Source: a virus. From it: a stretch of 43,569 nt of DNA. The notes beneath the pieces were generated by a model. The model ran no database searches and was not told where the DNA came from. It was given only the letters and a program-made list of their open reading frames with translations. Positions 26,354 through 33,780 of this stretch are shown piece after piece. The stretch is taken from the IMG/VR virus record IMGVR_UViG_3300043673_000017, positions 1 to 43,569 of that record, one strand, 5' to 3'. A program made the translations under genes and the position numbers. The number at the start of each line of letters is the position of its first letter. Within the stretch, counting starts at the first letter, position 1.

Positions 26354-28438
26354 TTAGTCCATCACGAGAATCCGCTCACACCACTGATCGACATGCTTCT
26401 CTTCTCGCTTCGGGGGTAGGGGGTACCGGCTGGCAATCCTTATCGCGGTGTTTTCGAGATCATGGTTTGTCGTGAACGCCATTGCATTCGAAAAAATATT
26501 GTCGTCGTGCGCTCCAGTTGCGTGCTCCATCATGGCGAGCCCGCGCTCTTTGTACTTACGCATAAAGTCATTTAATTGCCGGATAACTATCGGATCATGT
26601 AGGATCAACCACCCGGTATTAACCGCATCCACGAACCGCTCCAGCAGAATCGACCGCGTGTACGCCCGCGTAAACCAGCCTTCCTGTGATCCTTTGTTGG
26701 GGTCGATATTCCCTTTGGCGTCGTAGCGGTGCATGATGTGGTGATCCAAGAAACCCATGATCTTGAGCTGATGCTGGCATTCGTCACCAGGCTTGCGAAC
26801 CTGCTCGATGATGAACTTTGCCAGCAACGGATTCGAGCTGATGACGTTCTTGTTGCCGTCTGTGCCGTAAAGAACCGCTACAGCGGCGGCAATACGGGCC
26901 ATCTGAGGAGAATTGACGCGCAGGGACGTGAACGCGGCTAACTGGTGGTCGGGCTCATGGCCGTGGTTGTTGATGTGGACCGAGAGCGAAGCCCGGTCTT
27001 CGTTCGGCATATTGAGGCCGTGCGCGGTATCAATCCCGATGGCGGGCTCGATTCCTTGCTCCGGAGGGCGGAAAATCAGCAGTTTATCGAAGCAGTTCTC
27101 ATCTTTTGAATCATCAAAGGGCTTCAGGGGGATCAGGTTCCAGCGGTACTCATTGCCATCGTTCGCTTCCCAGTCGAGCACGATTTCCGCTTCCCGCTCG
27201 TTGATTTGGTCGGGGTCTGGGTAATACGGATGGTTTTCGTTGCCCATCAGGATCGTCTTGCCGGTGATGGCGTAGGCCATGTAGTTCTTTTCGCGCGCGG
27301 CGGTCACGACTTCAATGGTCTCCTGCGTGAAAACGGGGTCATCTTTCGACTGGAAAGCATCTTCGGGGCATGGCGCATATTGACTCAAAAACTGTCTCTC
27401 GGAATGGCTGGCTACCGCTTCTTTGAACAGGCACTCCCAGTAATACTGAAATTCTCTATCCATCTCCCAGTGACGGCCTAAAACCTTGTAGAGATAGTCT
27501 GTCGATCGCACAAACAACTCGCCGCGGCGCCGCATCTTGCGCGTGCGGTCGCTTGGCGCCCAGTCTTTTGGGATGGGATTCGCCCGTAACCAGTCTTCAT
27601 GTGGGTAAAGGTCGCGCGCGCAGGCCGGCGGAATGAAGAATGGCCTGAAGCGTCCACCATCGCCCCAGTTTTCAGAGTAATATTCCCACTTTTCTTTCTG
27701 CCAGGTCGTTGCCGTTGATCCGGTTCCCTCGAGCACCATGAAGAGGGAGCGGGTCGGATGGCAAGCCGGGAAAAGACCTTCTTCAAGCACCTTCTTGGGA
27801 TTCTTGTAGTCGCCAAGCTCAGTGATATGGACGCAGGACGGAGAGGTTCCTTGCGCGATGCCGACTTCCTGCGAGCCCGCCTGTACCGAGAGAAGAGAAC
27901 CATTACTCCAGCGCGGCTCCGTCGTCTTGATGACGGTCTTGACCGGAGGAAGCCAAAACGGAAGCCGCATGTGAGTTGTCTCAATCATGTTGTTCAACTT
28001 TTCTGATTGAGGCACGGAGACAGAGGCCATGACGGCGTAGGTGTTGGGGCGGAACAGGATGCGGTGAAGGAAGAAGAGAGCAACTGCGGTAGAAATTCCC
28101 AACTGCCGGGCCTTGAGGACGAACAACTGAATCGCGACTTGCAGGTTGTCGCACTCCGCCATTGCCTGCAGGAGAATTCGCTGTGCCAGGCGGAACTGGA
28201 AGCGGATGATTCTTTCCTCGGCATCGCGAATCATGCCGTAGCGGGTCATGAAATACTCGGCGGAAGCGAAACAGCAGAATTGCTCGTTTTCGACAAATCG
28301 CCGGATGCGCTTGATTTCCTCGTCTTTGGGAGCTTTGTCGTCCTTCCAGTAATAACTGGATCCAATCTTGGTTCGGCGCACACTGGTAATCGAGTCGATG
28401 TAGGCGGTGAATTCCTCGATTTCGGCGATACTATGCAT
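26354..28438 (-). CDS. terL: Terminase large subunit (packaging ATPase/nuclease)
   Basis: The 694-aa enzyme couples ATP hydrolysis to DNA translocation into the procapsid and cuts the concatemer. The ATPase shows KARQLGIST (Walker A variant, near residue 110), VHITELGDY (Walker B region, near 203) and VLEGTGS (coupling motif). The nuclease domain has GIDTAHG (near 468) and HDDNIFSNAMAF (near 644), acidic residues expected to bind metal. ATG 28438 has only a weak ribosome site. It is followed by a small gene and the portal, and preceded by a TerS candidate. Confidence 0.93.
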   Translation of the reverse strand: MHSIAEIEEFTAYIDSITSVRRTKIGSSYYWKDDKAPKDEEIKRIRRFVENEQFCCFASAEYFMTRYGMIRDAEERIIRFQFRLAQRILLQAMAECDNLQVAIQLFVLKARQLGISTAVALFFLHRILFRPNTYAVMASVSVPQSEKLNNMIETTHMRLPFWLPPVKTVIKTTEPRWSNGSLLSVQAGSQEVGIAQGTSPSCVHITELGDYKNPKKVLEEGLFPACHPTRSLFMVLEGTGSTATTWQKEKWEYYSENWGDGGRFRPFFIPPACARDLYPHEDWLRANPIPKDWAPSDRTRKMRRRGELFVRSTDYLYKVLGRHWEMDREFQYYWECLFKEAVASHSERQFLSQYAPCPEDAFQSKDDPVFTQETIEVVTAAREKNYMAYAITGKTILMGNENHPYYPDPDQINEREAEIVLDWEANDGNEYRWNLIPLKPFDDSKDENCFDKLLIFRPPEQGIEPAIGIDTAHGLNMPNEDRASLSVHINNHGHEPDHQLAAFTSLRVNSPQMARIAAAVAVLYGTDGNKNVISSNPLLAKFIIEQVRKPGDECQHQLKIMGFLDHHIMHRYDAKGNIDPNKGSQEGWFTRAYTRSILLERFVDAVNTGWLILHDPIVIRQLNDFMRKYKERGLAMMEHATGAHDDNIFSNAMAFTTNHDLENTAIRIASRYPLPPKREEKHVDQWCERILVMD

Positions 28439-28488
28439 CTTCGGCCGCCATTTGTTCTGACGCGCGAAGTCTGTCAGTGTCTCTTCGA

Positions 28489-29076
28489 TTATTTGCTCGG
28501 AGTAGATAGCGACACCTCGCTGAGATTGCGACGCCGTTCACTCCAGCCGTCCAGCTTCTCGCTGATGCGCGGGAATGCCTGATCCCATGCTTCATCGGCG
28601 CGATCCAATTCTTCTTCATCGTCTTCCGGAGTGAGTGATTGAAACGCAGACTCCGCCGACTTCATCTTCTTCGCCACCATAGCCACCGTGCTCAGAATCT
28701 TGAGCGGGCTGATCTTGGCCGAGACGCACAATTCCTCCATGCTCAGGAATTCGTAGAACGGTTTGCCGGTGTACGAGCGGCAGTGTTCCAAAAACTTGCG
28801 CACGTCTTTGGAATCAGAAGCGGCGAGGAAGTTGAAGATTTTGATGCGCTCGACTGGCTTGCCATCGATGCCAAAATGTTTATCCAGCGTCTCGGTGATT
28901 TGCGGGACCGCGAGCACTTCCGCCTCAGTGATGCCGAACATTTCGAGCACGCCTTCAGGAAGAGAGTTTTGATTCGAAGCGCCCGGGGGCTTCGATGGGG
29001 AGTTCGGCGTACTCGCGTTTGCTGCCGGGCTCGGGACGATCGCCAACCCTGTAGATTTCGGCTGTTTCGTTTTCAT
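28489..29076 (-). CDS. Putative small terminase subunit
   Basis: Up to 195 aa, directly upstream of TerL, the usual site of the DNA-recognition subunit. The first ~45 residues are Ser/Pro/Asn-rich (AANASTPNSPSKPPGASNQN) and overlap another frame (28955-29170); an in-frame ATG at 28941 (MFGITEAEV), just past that gene's stop, could be the true start, since ATG 29076 has no clear ribosome site. The core is helical (ERIKIFNFLAASDSKDVRKF; LCVSAKISPLKILSTVAMVA, HTH-like), with an acidic stretch (PEDDEEELDRADE). Assigned by position and fold pattern. Confidence 0.6.
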   Translation of the reverse strand: MKTKQPKSTGLAIVPSPAANASTPNSPSKPPGASNQNSLPEGVLEMFGITEAEVLAVPQITETLDKHFGIDGKPVERIKIFNFLAASDSKDVRKFLEHCRSYTGKPFYEFLSMEELCVSAKISPLKILSTVAMVAKKMKSAESAFQSLTPEDDEEELDRADEAWDQAFPRISEKLDGWSERRRNLSEVSLSTPSK

Positions 29077-29170
29077 TGCGTACAGGATACTCCACGTCTG
29101 CCCAGCGTTCGGCGACTTTGACGGCGCGGTCGAGGATGCTCAGCAGGCGGTCTAGTTGCTTGGCGGTCAC
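28955..29170 (-). CDS. Small helical protein overlapping the TerS start
   Basis: This 71-aa frame begins at GTG 29170 in a GTGA overlap with the stop of the 54-aa gene upstream, strong evidence of coupling. It starts with an amphipathic helix (AKQLDRLLSILDRAVKVAER) and ends polar. It overlaps the annotated N-terminus of the TerS candidate by 122 bp in another frame, so either both are read or TerS starts at 28941. Function unknown. Confidence 0.55.
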   Translation of the reverse strand: MTAKQLDRLLSILDRAVKVAERWADVEYPVRNENETAEIYRVGDRPEPGSKREYAELPIEAPGRFESKLSS

Positions 29171-29331
29171 TTTGCCTCATCCTTGATTTGCTTCAACTTA
29201 TCCACGGTGTAGGGTCTCAGCTCTCCCTTGGTAGAGACGCCGCCCAGAGTTACAACATCCTTGACGACAGCCACGGGCAATGTCGTCACATTGATCGCGG
29301 TTGCTACGATCTTGCCGAAAAGTCCGTTCAC
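29167..29331 (-). CDS. Small phage protein (54 aa)
   Basis: The frame begins at GTG 29331 (GTGA overlap with the upstream stop, AGGGAT just before it): VNGLFGKIVATAINVTTLPV and ends KLKQIKDEAK. The hydrophobic centre followed by a charged helix resembles small phage proteins found near structural genes. It is coupled to its neighbours on both sides by GTGA overlaps. Function unknown. Confidence 0.65.
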   Translation of the reverse strand: MNGLFGKIVATAINVTTLPVAVVKDVVTLGGVSTKGELRPYTVDKLKQIKDEAK

Positions 29332-29798
29332 ACATCCCTCCGCTTCCCCGACCCGCGCAGCGACTTCGATACGCCGAGTTGCTGCGGGTCCGGCTTCTTG
29401 ACCACGGTAGGCGCTGGAATCGTCTGCCCTGTCTCGCGGCGGAACTTGTCGGGCGGCATCTCTTCGATAGTGCCGGTGATTTCTTCATAGAGCGCGCCCG
29501 GCTTGTCGCCGACATGCCCGCCAATGCCACCGACCGTAGGCCTGCCGAAGTCGTCAAGCTCGTAGTCTACCCACCACTTCGCGCAGAGTTCATCGGCAAC
29601 GCGGTACTCGACTTTCCACTTTGCCTTGAACTTCGTGTAGCTGGTCGCGTTCAGGGAGCATGTCTTATCGAGGCTCAGGCGAATCGGAATCTTGAGCGCG
29701 TTCGCGATTTCATCAGGCAGGGCCGCGCAGATGCGGTCGGTGATGCCTTCTTTGATTTCCGCAGAACTGAGCGGCAAGGGTACTGCGATAGTTCCCAT
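29328..29798 (-). CDS. Hypothetical phage protein
   Basis: This 156-aa protein starts at ATG 29798, at the last base of the upstream stop. The first 90 residues are mixed alpha/beta (EGITDRICAALPDEIANALK; KFKAKWKVEYRVADELCAKW) with a Trp pair; the rest is Pro/Lys-rich and disordered, ending GKRRDV. It lies in the overlapping gene train upstream of the terminase. No family recognised. Confidence 0.65.
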   Translation of the reverse strand: MGTIAVPLPLSSAEIKEGITDRICAALPDEIANALKIPIRLSLDKTCSLNATSYTKFKAKWKVEYRVADELCAKWWVDYELDDFGRPTVGGIGGHVGDKPGALYEEITGTIEEMPPDKFRRETGQTIPAPTVVKKPDPQQLGVSKSLRGSGKRRDV

Positions 29799-30541
29799 TA
29801 TTCAATTCTCCTGATCGGCACGCCATAGGTCCAGCTTAGGTACTCCATGTTCTCCTCAAAGAGCCATAGTTCTTTGGGATATGCAAACTCGGAGCGGAAT
29901 CCATTCTCGCATTCGATGACGCGGCCCCAGATTTCAACCGTGCCGATGACAGTCACATGGTCGGAATAACTCTTCAGCGCTTCAGTCAAAAGGTCGAGAG
30001 TCTTGAAAGACCAGAAACCGCAAGAGCACGACTTTTGTGGCGCTGGGTGCTCATGATTTTTACATATCGCCTGCTGTGCTTTCTTTGGCTCCCACTCGTG
30101 ATCCGTTCCAAGCGCAGAGAGTTTTGCGGAGTCGATCTGCCAGCCGCGCCATGCGGTCAGAGTGTGCGTGTAATCAGGCATTGGCTTTTGAACCATGCCC
30201 GCTTCGGCGCCGGATAGCTTAGAGATTTTTTCTTTAATCTTGACGTGCTTGTCCTCGACAGGAGGAGCCTCCCCCACAAATCCATTAAAAACCTGTGGCC
30301 ACGGGTACGTCTGCGGTGTGGCGTAGTAATACACGCTGCTGCCGAGGTCCGCATACGAAGCCATCGGATTCTTACCGTAGATCGGAAACTCGGTCGTGCC
30401 GAGATTGTGGTAGTCGCCCTGTTTATTCAGGTCAAATTTATCCATCTTCTCGGCAATAGGAAGCGATGACTTCGCCAAGTCCGCGCCGAAGTTAGGGACC
30501 AGAACGTCGAGATACTCCGCGAGTTTCTTGGGGTCAAACAT
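29798..30541 (-). CDS. Hypothetical protein with HxH/CSCGFW cluster and WGRV-type module
   Basis: This 247-aa protein starts at ATG 30541 with GAGGAG 7 bp upstream; the longer frame is a shadow of the 40-aa gene. Residues about 165-200 contain CKNHEHPAPQKSCSCGFWSF, a probable metal-binding cluster. It is followed by VTVIGTVEIWGRVIECENGF and SEFAYPKELWL, a pattern I recognise from uncharacterised phage and bacterial proteins (CG.WA..... V.G.V..WGRV.EHE.G.RAE.AYP). Function is unknown. It overlaps its upstream neighbour by 8 bp. Confidence 0.7.
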   Translation of the reverse strand: MFDPKKLAEYLDVLVPNFGADLAKSSLPIAEKMDKFDLNKQGDYHNLGTTEFPIYGKNPMASYADLGSSVYYYATPQTYPWPQVFNGFVGEAPPVEDKHVKIKEKISKLSGAEAGMVQKPMPDYTHTLTAWRGWQIDSAKLSALGTDHEWEPKKAQQAICKNHEHPAPQKSCSCGFWSFKTLDLLTEALKSYSDHVTVIGTVEIWGRVIECENGFRSEFAYPKELWLFEENMEYLSWTYGVPIRRIE

Positions 30542-30656
30542 TGACCGGCTCCTCTTCTGGCTGTCTATGAGGCTTGCGATCCGGCTGCTCACGCAGCGGC
30601 TCAGGCAATTCTAGCGGCTCAACGACGATTTCTCTTTGTGGCTCGCCTACATCCAT
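30534..30656 (-). CDS. Small Pro/Glu-rich protein (40 aa)
   Basis: Starts at ATG 30656, sharing a base with the upstream stop (TAATG), with GGAGAAG 6 bp before. The sequence (MDVGEPQREIVVEPLELPEP and onward) is Pro/Glu/Arg-rich with no hydrophobic core, so probably disordered. It overlaps the next start by 8 bp. Confidence 0.5.
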   Translation of the reverse strand: MDVGEPQREIVVEPLELPEPLREQPDRKPHRQPEEEPVNV

Positions 30657-30757
30657 TACTTCTTCTCCAGATTCTTGCGAATGGCTACCAACTCACGCCA
30701 GATGCACACTGCAGTTGCGCCGAGGAAACACAGAACGAGTCCGACGAAGGTTTCCAT
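30656..30757 (-). CDS. Single-pass membrane micropeptide (33 aa)
   Basis: METFVGLVLCFLGATAVCIW followed by RELVAIRKNLEKK: one membrane segment of about 17 residues with a basic cytoplasmic tail. It starts directly after the upstream TAG and overlaps the next ATG. The size and topology resemble small phage membrane peptides (holin-like or inner-membrane modulators), but no function can be assigned. Confidence 0.55.
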   Translation of the reverse strand: METFVGLVLCFLGATAVCIWRELVAIRKNLEKK

Positions 30758-31129
30758 CTACAGCCTCGACTTCTGGCCGCGGCGGTAGGCTTCAAGAGTG
30801 CGTCTCTTCGTATCCGGCGTGGGGCTCGACTGCCATAGGTCCTTCACCTCTTCCGGAACTTCAAGTTCAGGCGCGAGGAACATGCGGCGCTGCCATTCGG
30901 CGAGCACATGCCTAAAGAACGTGTCGAAACTAGATATTTGGGAATCCCAATCCAGAAGCAATGCCCACTGCTCATCGGTCGGCACAATCGGATTCTCGCT
31001 CAGCCAGCTAAACGCCGACGCCAGGACTATTATTGCATCCGACCTGCTGATTCTTTTGGTATCCACTAAACCGCAACTTGTAACTCGGTCTATCATTTCA
31101 TCAGGTAGAACCATCTTCCGGGTGCTCAT
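30758..31129 (-). CDS. Hypothetical phage protein (123 aa)
   Basis: Read from ATG 31129 (MSTRKMVLPDEMIDRV), in an ATGA overlap with the zinc-finger peptide upstream and with GGGGAG 8 bp before it. The protein is helical (SDAIIVLASAFSWLSENPIV; FDTFFRHVLAEWQRRMFLAP), ending in a basic tail. No family recognised; a small-domain DNA or partner-binding protein is possible. Confidence 0.65.
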   Translation of the reverse strand: MSTRKMVLPDEMIDRVTSCGLVDTKRISRSDAIIVLASAFSWLSENPIVPTDEQWALLLDWDSQISSFDTFFRHVLAEWQRRMFLAPELEVPEEVKDLWQSSPTPDTKRRTLEAYRRGQKSRL

Positions 31130-31230
31130 GATTGTTTCTCCCCATGCGCATCCCGCACATGCTTGTGGAACAGGAACAGAGCCTCGAACGCGAGGAAGCA
31201 TTTAGGGCAGATGTATTTTTCGTCGTTCAT
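31126..31230 (-). CDS. C2H2 zinc-finger micropeptide (34 aa)
   Basis: MNDEKYICPKCFLAFEALFL then FHKHVRDAHGEKQS. The cysteines and histidines fit C-x2-C-x12-H-x4-H, the classical C2H2 finger spacing, in a peptide barely longer than the finger itself. It overlaps both neighbours by ATGA. Probably binds zinc and perhaps DNA, RNA or a protein; unverified. Confidence 0.6.
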   Translation of the reverse strand: MNDEKYICPKCFLAFEALFLFHKHVRDAHGEKQS

Positions 31231-31298
31231 TCCCACAACCTCCAGCCAACATACACGCCGCCGATCGCGACGAGAAACAGCCACGCGACAGTCTTCAT
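31227..31298 (-). CDS. Membrane micropeptide (23 aa)
   Basis: MKTVAWLFLVAIGGVYVGWR followed by LWE: a single hydrophobic segment. It is linked to the upstream and downstream frames by ATGA overlaps, which is the main support for such a short gene. Function unknown. Confidence 0.4.
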   Translation of the reverse strand: MKTVAWLFLVAIGGVYVGWRLWE

Positions 31299-31399
31299 CG
31301 TCCCACCATCCACGGCTTGTCTATGCATCCGATTCCGCCCCGTCCGAGGCAGTAGTAGCCGCAGACCGGGCAGCTAATCTCTTCGCTTCGTAATCCCAC
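31295..31399 (-). CDS. Zinc-ribbon-like micropeptide (34 aa), overlapping frame
   Basis: GTG 31399 is preceded by AGAGG 8 bp upstream: VGLRSEEISCPVCGYYCLGR then GGIGCIDKPWMVGR. Four cysteines (CPVC...C...C) suggest a metal site. Its stop overlaps the next start (ATGA). It shares 79 bp with the gene at 31321-31578 in another frame; one of the two tails may not be used. Confidence 0.45.
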   Translation of the reverse strand: MGLRSEEISCPVCGYYCLGRGGIGCIDKPWMVGR

Positions 31400-31578
31400 T
31401 TTGGCGACCTCTTGTACGGTGTTGGCTGTTTGTGCTGCACCAACTTTCCGCCGCAATAACCGGAACACGTGCGAGGCACACCCCAGCGTTTTACGTACCA
31501 CGTGCTCAAATGCCATTCGAATATCCCTTTGCACCACTCACAGCGCAGGCTGAGAACCGGAAGCGCCGGGCGACTCAT
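31321..31578 (-). CDS. Small zinc-binding protein (85 aa)
   Basis: Starts at ATG 31578 in an ATGA overlap with the upstream stop. LRCEWCKGIFEW and later PRTCSGYCGGKL give a C-x2-C...C-x3-C site, a likely treble-clef or zinc-ribbon module similar to HNH-associated fingers. The C-terminus is Ala/Ser-rich and overlaps the 34-aa frame. Function unknown. Confidence 0.6.
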   Translation of the reverse strand: MSRPALPVLSLRCEWCKGIFEWHLSTWYVKRWGVPRTCSGYCGGKLVQHKQPTPYKRSPKWDYEAKRLAARSAATTASDGAESDA

Positions 31579-31802
31579 ACGCGCACCCTCACAGCCCTGA
31601 GCCATACGTAATCCTCGACCGTCAGCGCCAACTCGACCGCACGCGGCTCCGGCTTCCAGTGCTCCGCGAAAGGCGAGCGCGCACTTTCCTGTTGCCGCTC
31701 GTACTCCGCCTGCGCCTGAATCAACTCCTGGTACTGCTCTCGCACGACATTCTTCACGTTCGCCCTCCTTCCCGGTTTGATGCGCGGCCAGAGACGCCTC
31801 AT
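31575..31802 (-). CDS. Hypothetical small basic/helical protein (75 aa)
   Basis: Read from ATG 31802 (MRRLWPRIKPGRRANVKNVV), which overlaps the upstream stop by ATGA; an upstream extension is a shadow of the neighbour. A charged helix (EQYQELIQAQAEYERQQESA) is followed by a small beta-like end. No family recognised. Confidence 0.55.
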   Translation of the reverse strand: MRRLWPRIKPGRRANVKNVVREQYQELIQAQAEYERQQESARSPFAEHWKPEPRAVELALTVEDYVWLRAVRVRV

Positions 31803-32386
31803 GGTTGTGTATTCATTGCATCGCAGGCATCGCACTTCTGCCCAACGTTCTCGCTGGTGATTTCCTTCATACATTTGAGCGGCTTCTCGTGTTGTTCGCT
31901 CGTGTCTGTATTTCCCACGGGTCGCGCAGGGGATCCGCCTTTATCGGCAGGTGGGCGCTTCTCGGGCCGTGAGTTTGGCGGACCCTTTATTAGGCCGAGA
32001 AGTTCGACCGCGACGCCCTTTTGTGTTCCGTGGCTGTAAGTCAACCAACTCCACTTCCCGCCATCCTCGGCATAAATCTCGAACACGTCTCCGGGTTGGA
32101 TCGCCCAACCTGTGTAGCTTTCCTCTGTCGCCGAGGAAGTGCAATAGATTCTCCAGCGAATGCCGTGCGCCTTGGCATAATTGGCTAAATTCTGAATCTT
32201 TGGATCCACGGGGCCGTATTCCACCGCTGGAGGCGCTGACGCTGATTGAATCGCGACAACCGGAACCGGCTTTTTCACATGCGCGATCTTATACGCCACA
32301 AAACCGCCTGCGCCAATAAAAGCCAAGAGGAATACTAGTGTTTCTAGCGACCCTAAACTCTTCGCCTGCTTCACTTGCTCGCCCAT
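31799..32386 (-). CDS. Membrane-anchored hypothetical protein (195 aa)
   Basis: Starts at ATG 32386 with AGAGGTGAG just upstream. Residues about 14-36 (LETLVFLLAFIGAGGFVAYK) form a membrane anchor; the rest is expected on the far side. It includes a beta-rich part (IRWRIYCTSSATEESYTGWA, then GDVFEIYAEDGGKWSWLTYS) of SH3-like look and a Cys-containing tail (QKCDACDAMNTQP). It could be a periplasmic or envelope-active phage protein; not identified. Confidence 0.6.
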   Translation of the reverse strand: MGEQVKQAKSLGSLETLVFLLAFIGAGGFVAYKIAHVKKPVPVVAIQSASAPPAVEYGPVDPKIQNLANYAKAHGIRWRIYCTSSATEESYTGWAIQPGDVFEIYAEDGGKWSWLTYSHGTQKGVAVELLGLIKGPPNSRPEKRPPADKGGSPARPVGNTDTSEQHEKPLKCMKEITSENVGQKCDACDAMNTQP

Positions 32387-32422
32387 CTCACCTCTGCTCC
32401 TGTCCCCACTGCGCACACGCCG

Positions 32423-32689
32423 TCATGCCTTGCACCACTTTTGATGTTGCCCTATCGAACCGCACGAAGGGCAAGCCGTCTTCTGTTCCGCCTTGACCGC
32501 GCGACGGCTCACGGCCGGCATCTCAGGCGTTCGTATGGTCCTTCTGTCGTCATTGGGCATCACTCCCCTCTCGATCTGGCGCACCAGCCATTCATTGACG
32601 CTCAACCCCGCTACATCAGCCAGCGCCTTCACCTGATGGAACTGCGCCTCATCTCGCAACCGTAGCTGGAATTGTGGGCGAAGCTTCAT
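32423..32689 (-). CDS. Ribbon-helix-helix-like protein with C-terminal zinc knuckle
   Basis: This 88-aa protein (MKLRPQFQLRLRDEAQFHQV from ATG 32689; ATG 32710 is an alternative) fits an Arc/HicB-type ribbon-helix-helix: a beta strand, then ALADVAGLSVNEWLVRQIER. The C-terminus ACPSCGSIGQHQKWCKA has CxxC and a later C. As the first gene of the long minus-strand run, facing a divergent plus-strand HTH gene, it is a plausible repressor of this region. Target not known. Confidence 0.65.
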   Translation of the reverse strand: MKLRPQFQLRLRDEAQFHQVKALADVAGLSVNEWLVRQIERGVMPNDDRRTIRTPEMPAVSRRAVKAEQKTACPSCGSIGQHQKWCKA

Positions 32690-33092
32690 CTTTACTCGAT
32701 ACCATATCATTTCATTTCACATCAACGTAGATTTTCTGATTTTTATTTTCGCGGGAACCCCTTCTTATCGGTCCGAGCCCGCTCGCTGACATGGTCGGGA
32801 CAACCTTTCGAGCCCCCGGCAACCTCAGGCAGAGCGCGCCAACCTCGCCGGCATCATGCGCCGATCGCCTGCGAATCATCCGCGAATCCCCAGCAAATGC
32901 ACGATTTCGCCAATTCCGGCTCATTAGCGATAACTTGCTCTGTTTCAGCCTGTTCGCGCTGACAATCTGGCGATTCTGCTGCACTTGCGCATCGCGCGTT
33001 TGTTCCACGTGGAGCTTGAGAAGGCGAGCAGATTGAAAATGGAAGCATCGCCTCATTTACAAGTCGTTGTACACTGTTGAGCGAGGTTCACC
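32690..33092. other. Divergent intergenic region between the minus late run and the plus control module
   Basis: No convincing gene is seen here. The 75 bp next to the minus-strand start are AT-rich (TTTTTATTTTCG, TCATTTCATTTCACATC on the plus strand) and probably hold the promoter of the leftward operon, though no clean -35/-10 pair stands out. The rest is GC-rich and unassigned. Confidence 0.4.
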
Positions 33093-33302
33093 GTGATTCA
33101 GCGACTAGACCGCGATTGGCTCACCCCTGCGCAAGCTGCAGCGTACATGCAGGTGCATCGGAACACGATTGACCGCTGGCTGAGGCGTGGATTCCTGCGA
33201 GCTGGCCAAGCGGAACCTGGCGGCCGCGTTCGAGTGAGCGCTGCGAGTATTGAGAAGATGCTGGAGCGGAACTTCCTGAATTCGCCTGCGATCCGCGAGT
33301 GA
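33093..33302 (+). CDS. Excisionase-family HTH protein (MerR-like helix-turn-helix)
   Basis: This 69-aa protein starts at GTG 33093 with GAGG 8 bp upstream. LTPAQAAAYMQVHRNTIDRW then LRRGFLRAGQAEPGGRVRVS is the standard HTH_17/Xis signature (helix-turn-helix followed by a wing). Such proteins act as recombination directionality factors or small transcription regulators. It opens the plus-strand module that includes a serine recombinase, so either role fits. Confidence 0.8.
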   Translation: MIQRLDRDWLTPAQAAAYMQVHRNTIDRWLRRGFLRAGQAEPGGRVRVSAASIEKMLERNFLNSPAIRE

Positions 33303-33413
33303 TTGGCAGAGAGTGTGCGCGAGGAAGATCACGCAAATATTGCGCCACGCCAAACAGAGTTGTCAAATGGGCCTTTGGAATGTGTTGGTTGATGGCTGTT
33401 ACGCTCGGTAACT

Positions 33414-33493
33414 ACGATAGATGGCGTCTATCGTTGAGGCGAGAATGATAGATAAATGTGATTTAGCGAAAATAAAGCTTGCGTTTAGCGAAA
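33414..33493 (+). promoter_or_regulatory. Operator-like palindrome and spaced direct repeats
   Basis: ACGATAGA-TGGCG-TCTATCGT (33414-33434) is an inverted repeat with 8-bp arms. TTTAGCGAAA occurs at 33462-33471 and again at 33484-33493, 22 bp (about two helical turns) apart. They lie 60-140 bp before the gene at 33553, so protein binding sites that control it are likely. Confidence 0.5.
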
Positions 33494-33552
33494 TGCATGT
33501 TAATGTAGGGGAGTAGTCGATTTGAGCGGTCACCAACTGCATGGAGATAGAG

Positions 33553-33729
33553 ATGACATACACGCTGATCATGATCAATAAACAGGGCGCATCTGAAGAA
33601 ACCTGCAACCACGCCAGCAAAGCCGATGTTCGCCGTCAGATCCGCACTTGGGATGCAAAAGGCATGACCGCCCGCGTTTGCACCAGTGATGGCGATTTTG
33701 TTTACGAGGGCTCAGCGCTTTCGTTTTGA
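33553..33729 (+). CDS. Small hypothetical phage protein (58 aa)
   Basis: ATG 33553 (MTYTLIMINKQGASEETC) has GGAG 9 bp upstream; an ATG at 33541 is less well placed. The sequence is compact alpha/beta: ASKADVRRQIRTWDAKGMTA then RVCTSDGDFVYEG. It follows the operator-like repeats, so it is probably the first gene of this regulated unit. Family not recognised. Confidence 0.6.
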   Translation: MTYTLIMINKQGASEETCNHASKADVRRQIRTWDAKGMTARVCTSDGDFVYEGSALSF

Positions 33730-33780
33730 ACGCAGTTTAACCCGCGGTTCCGACCGTACCTCAGAACAGGAGAATTACAG

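Noticed and set aside
32712-33056. 114-aa minus-strand open frame in the divergent intergenic region
   Set aside because: No ribosome site, arginine-rich shadow-like composition, and it would occupy the expected promoter region.
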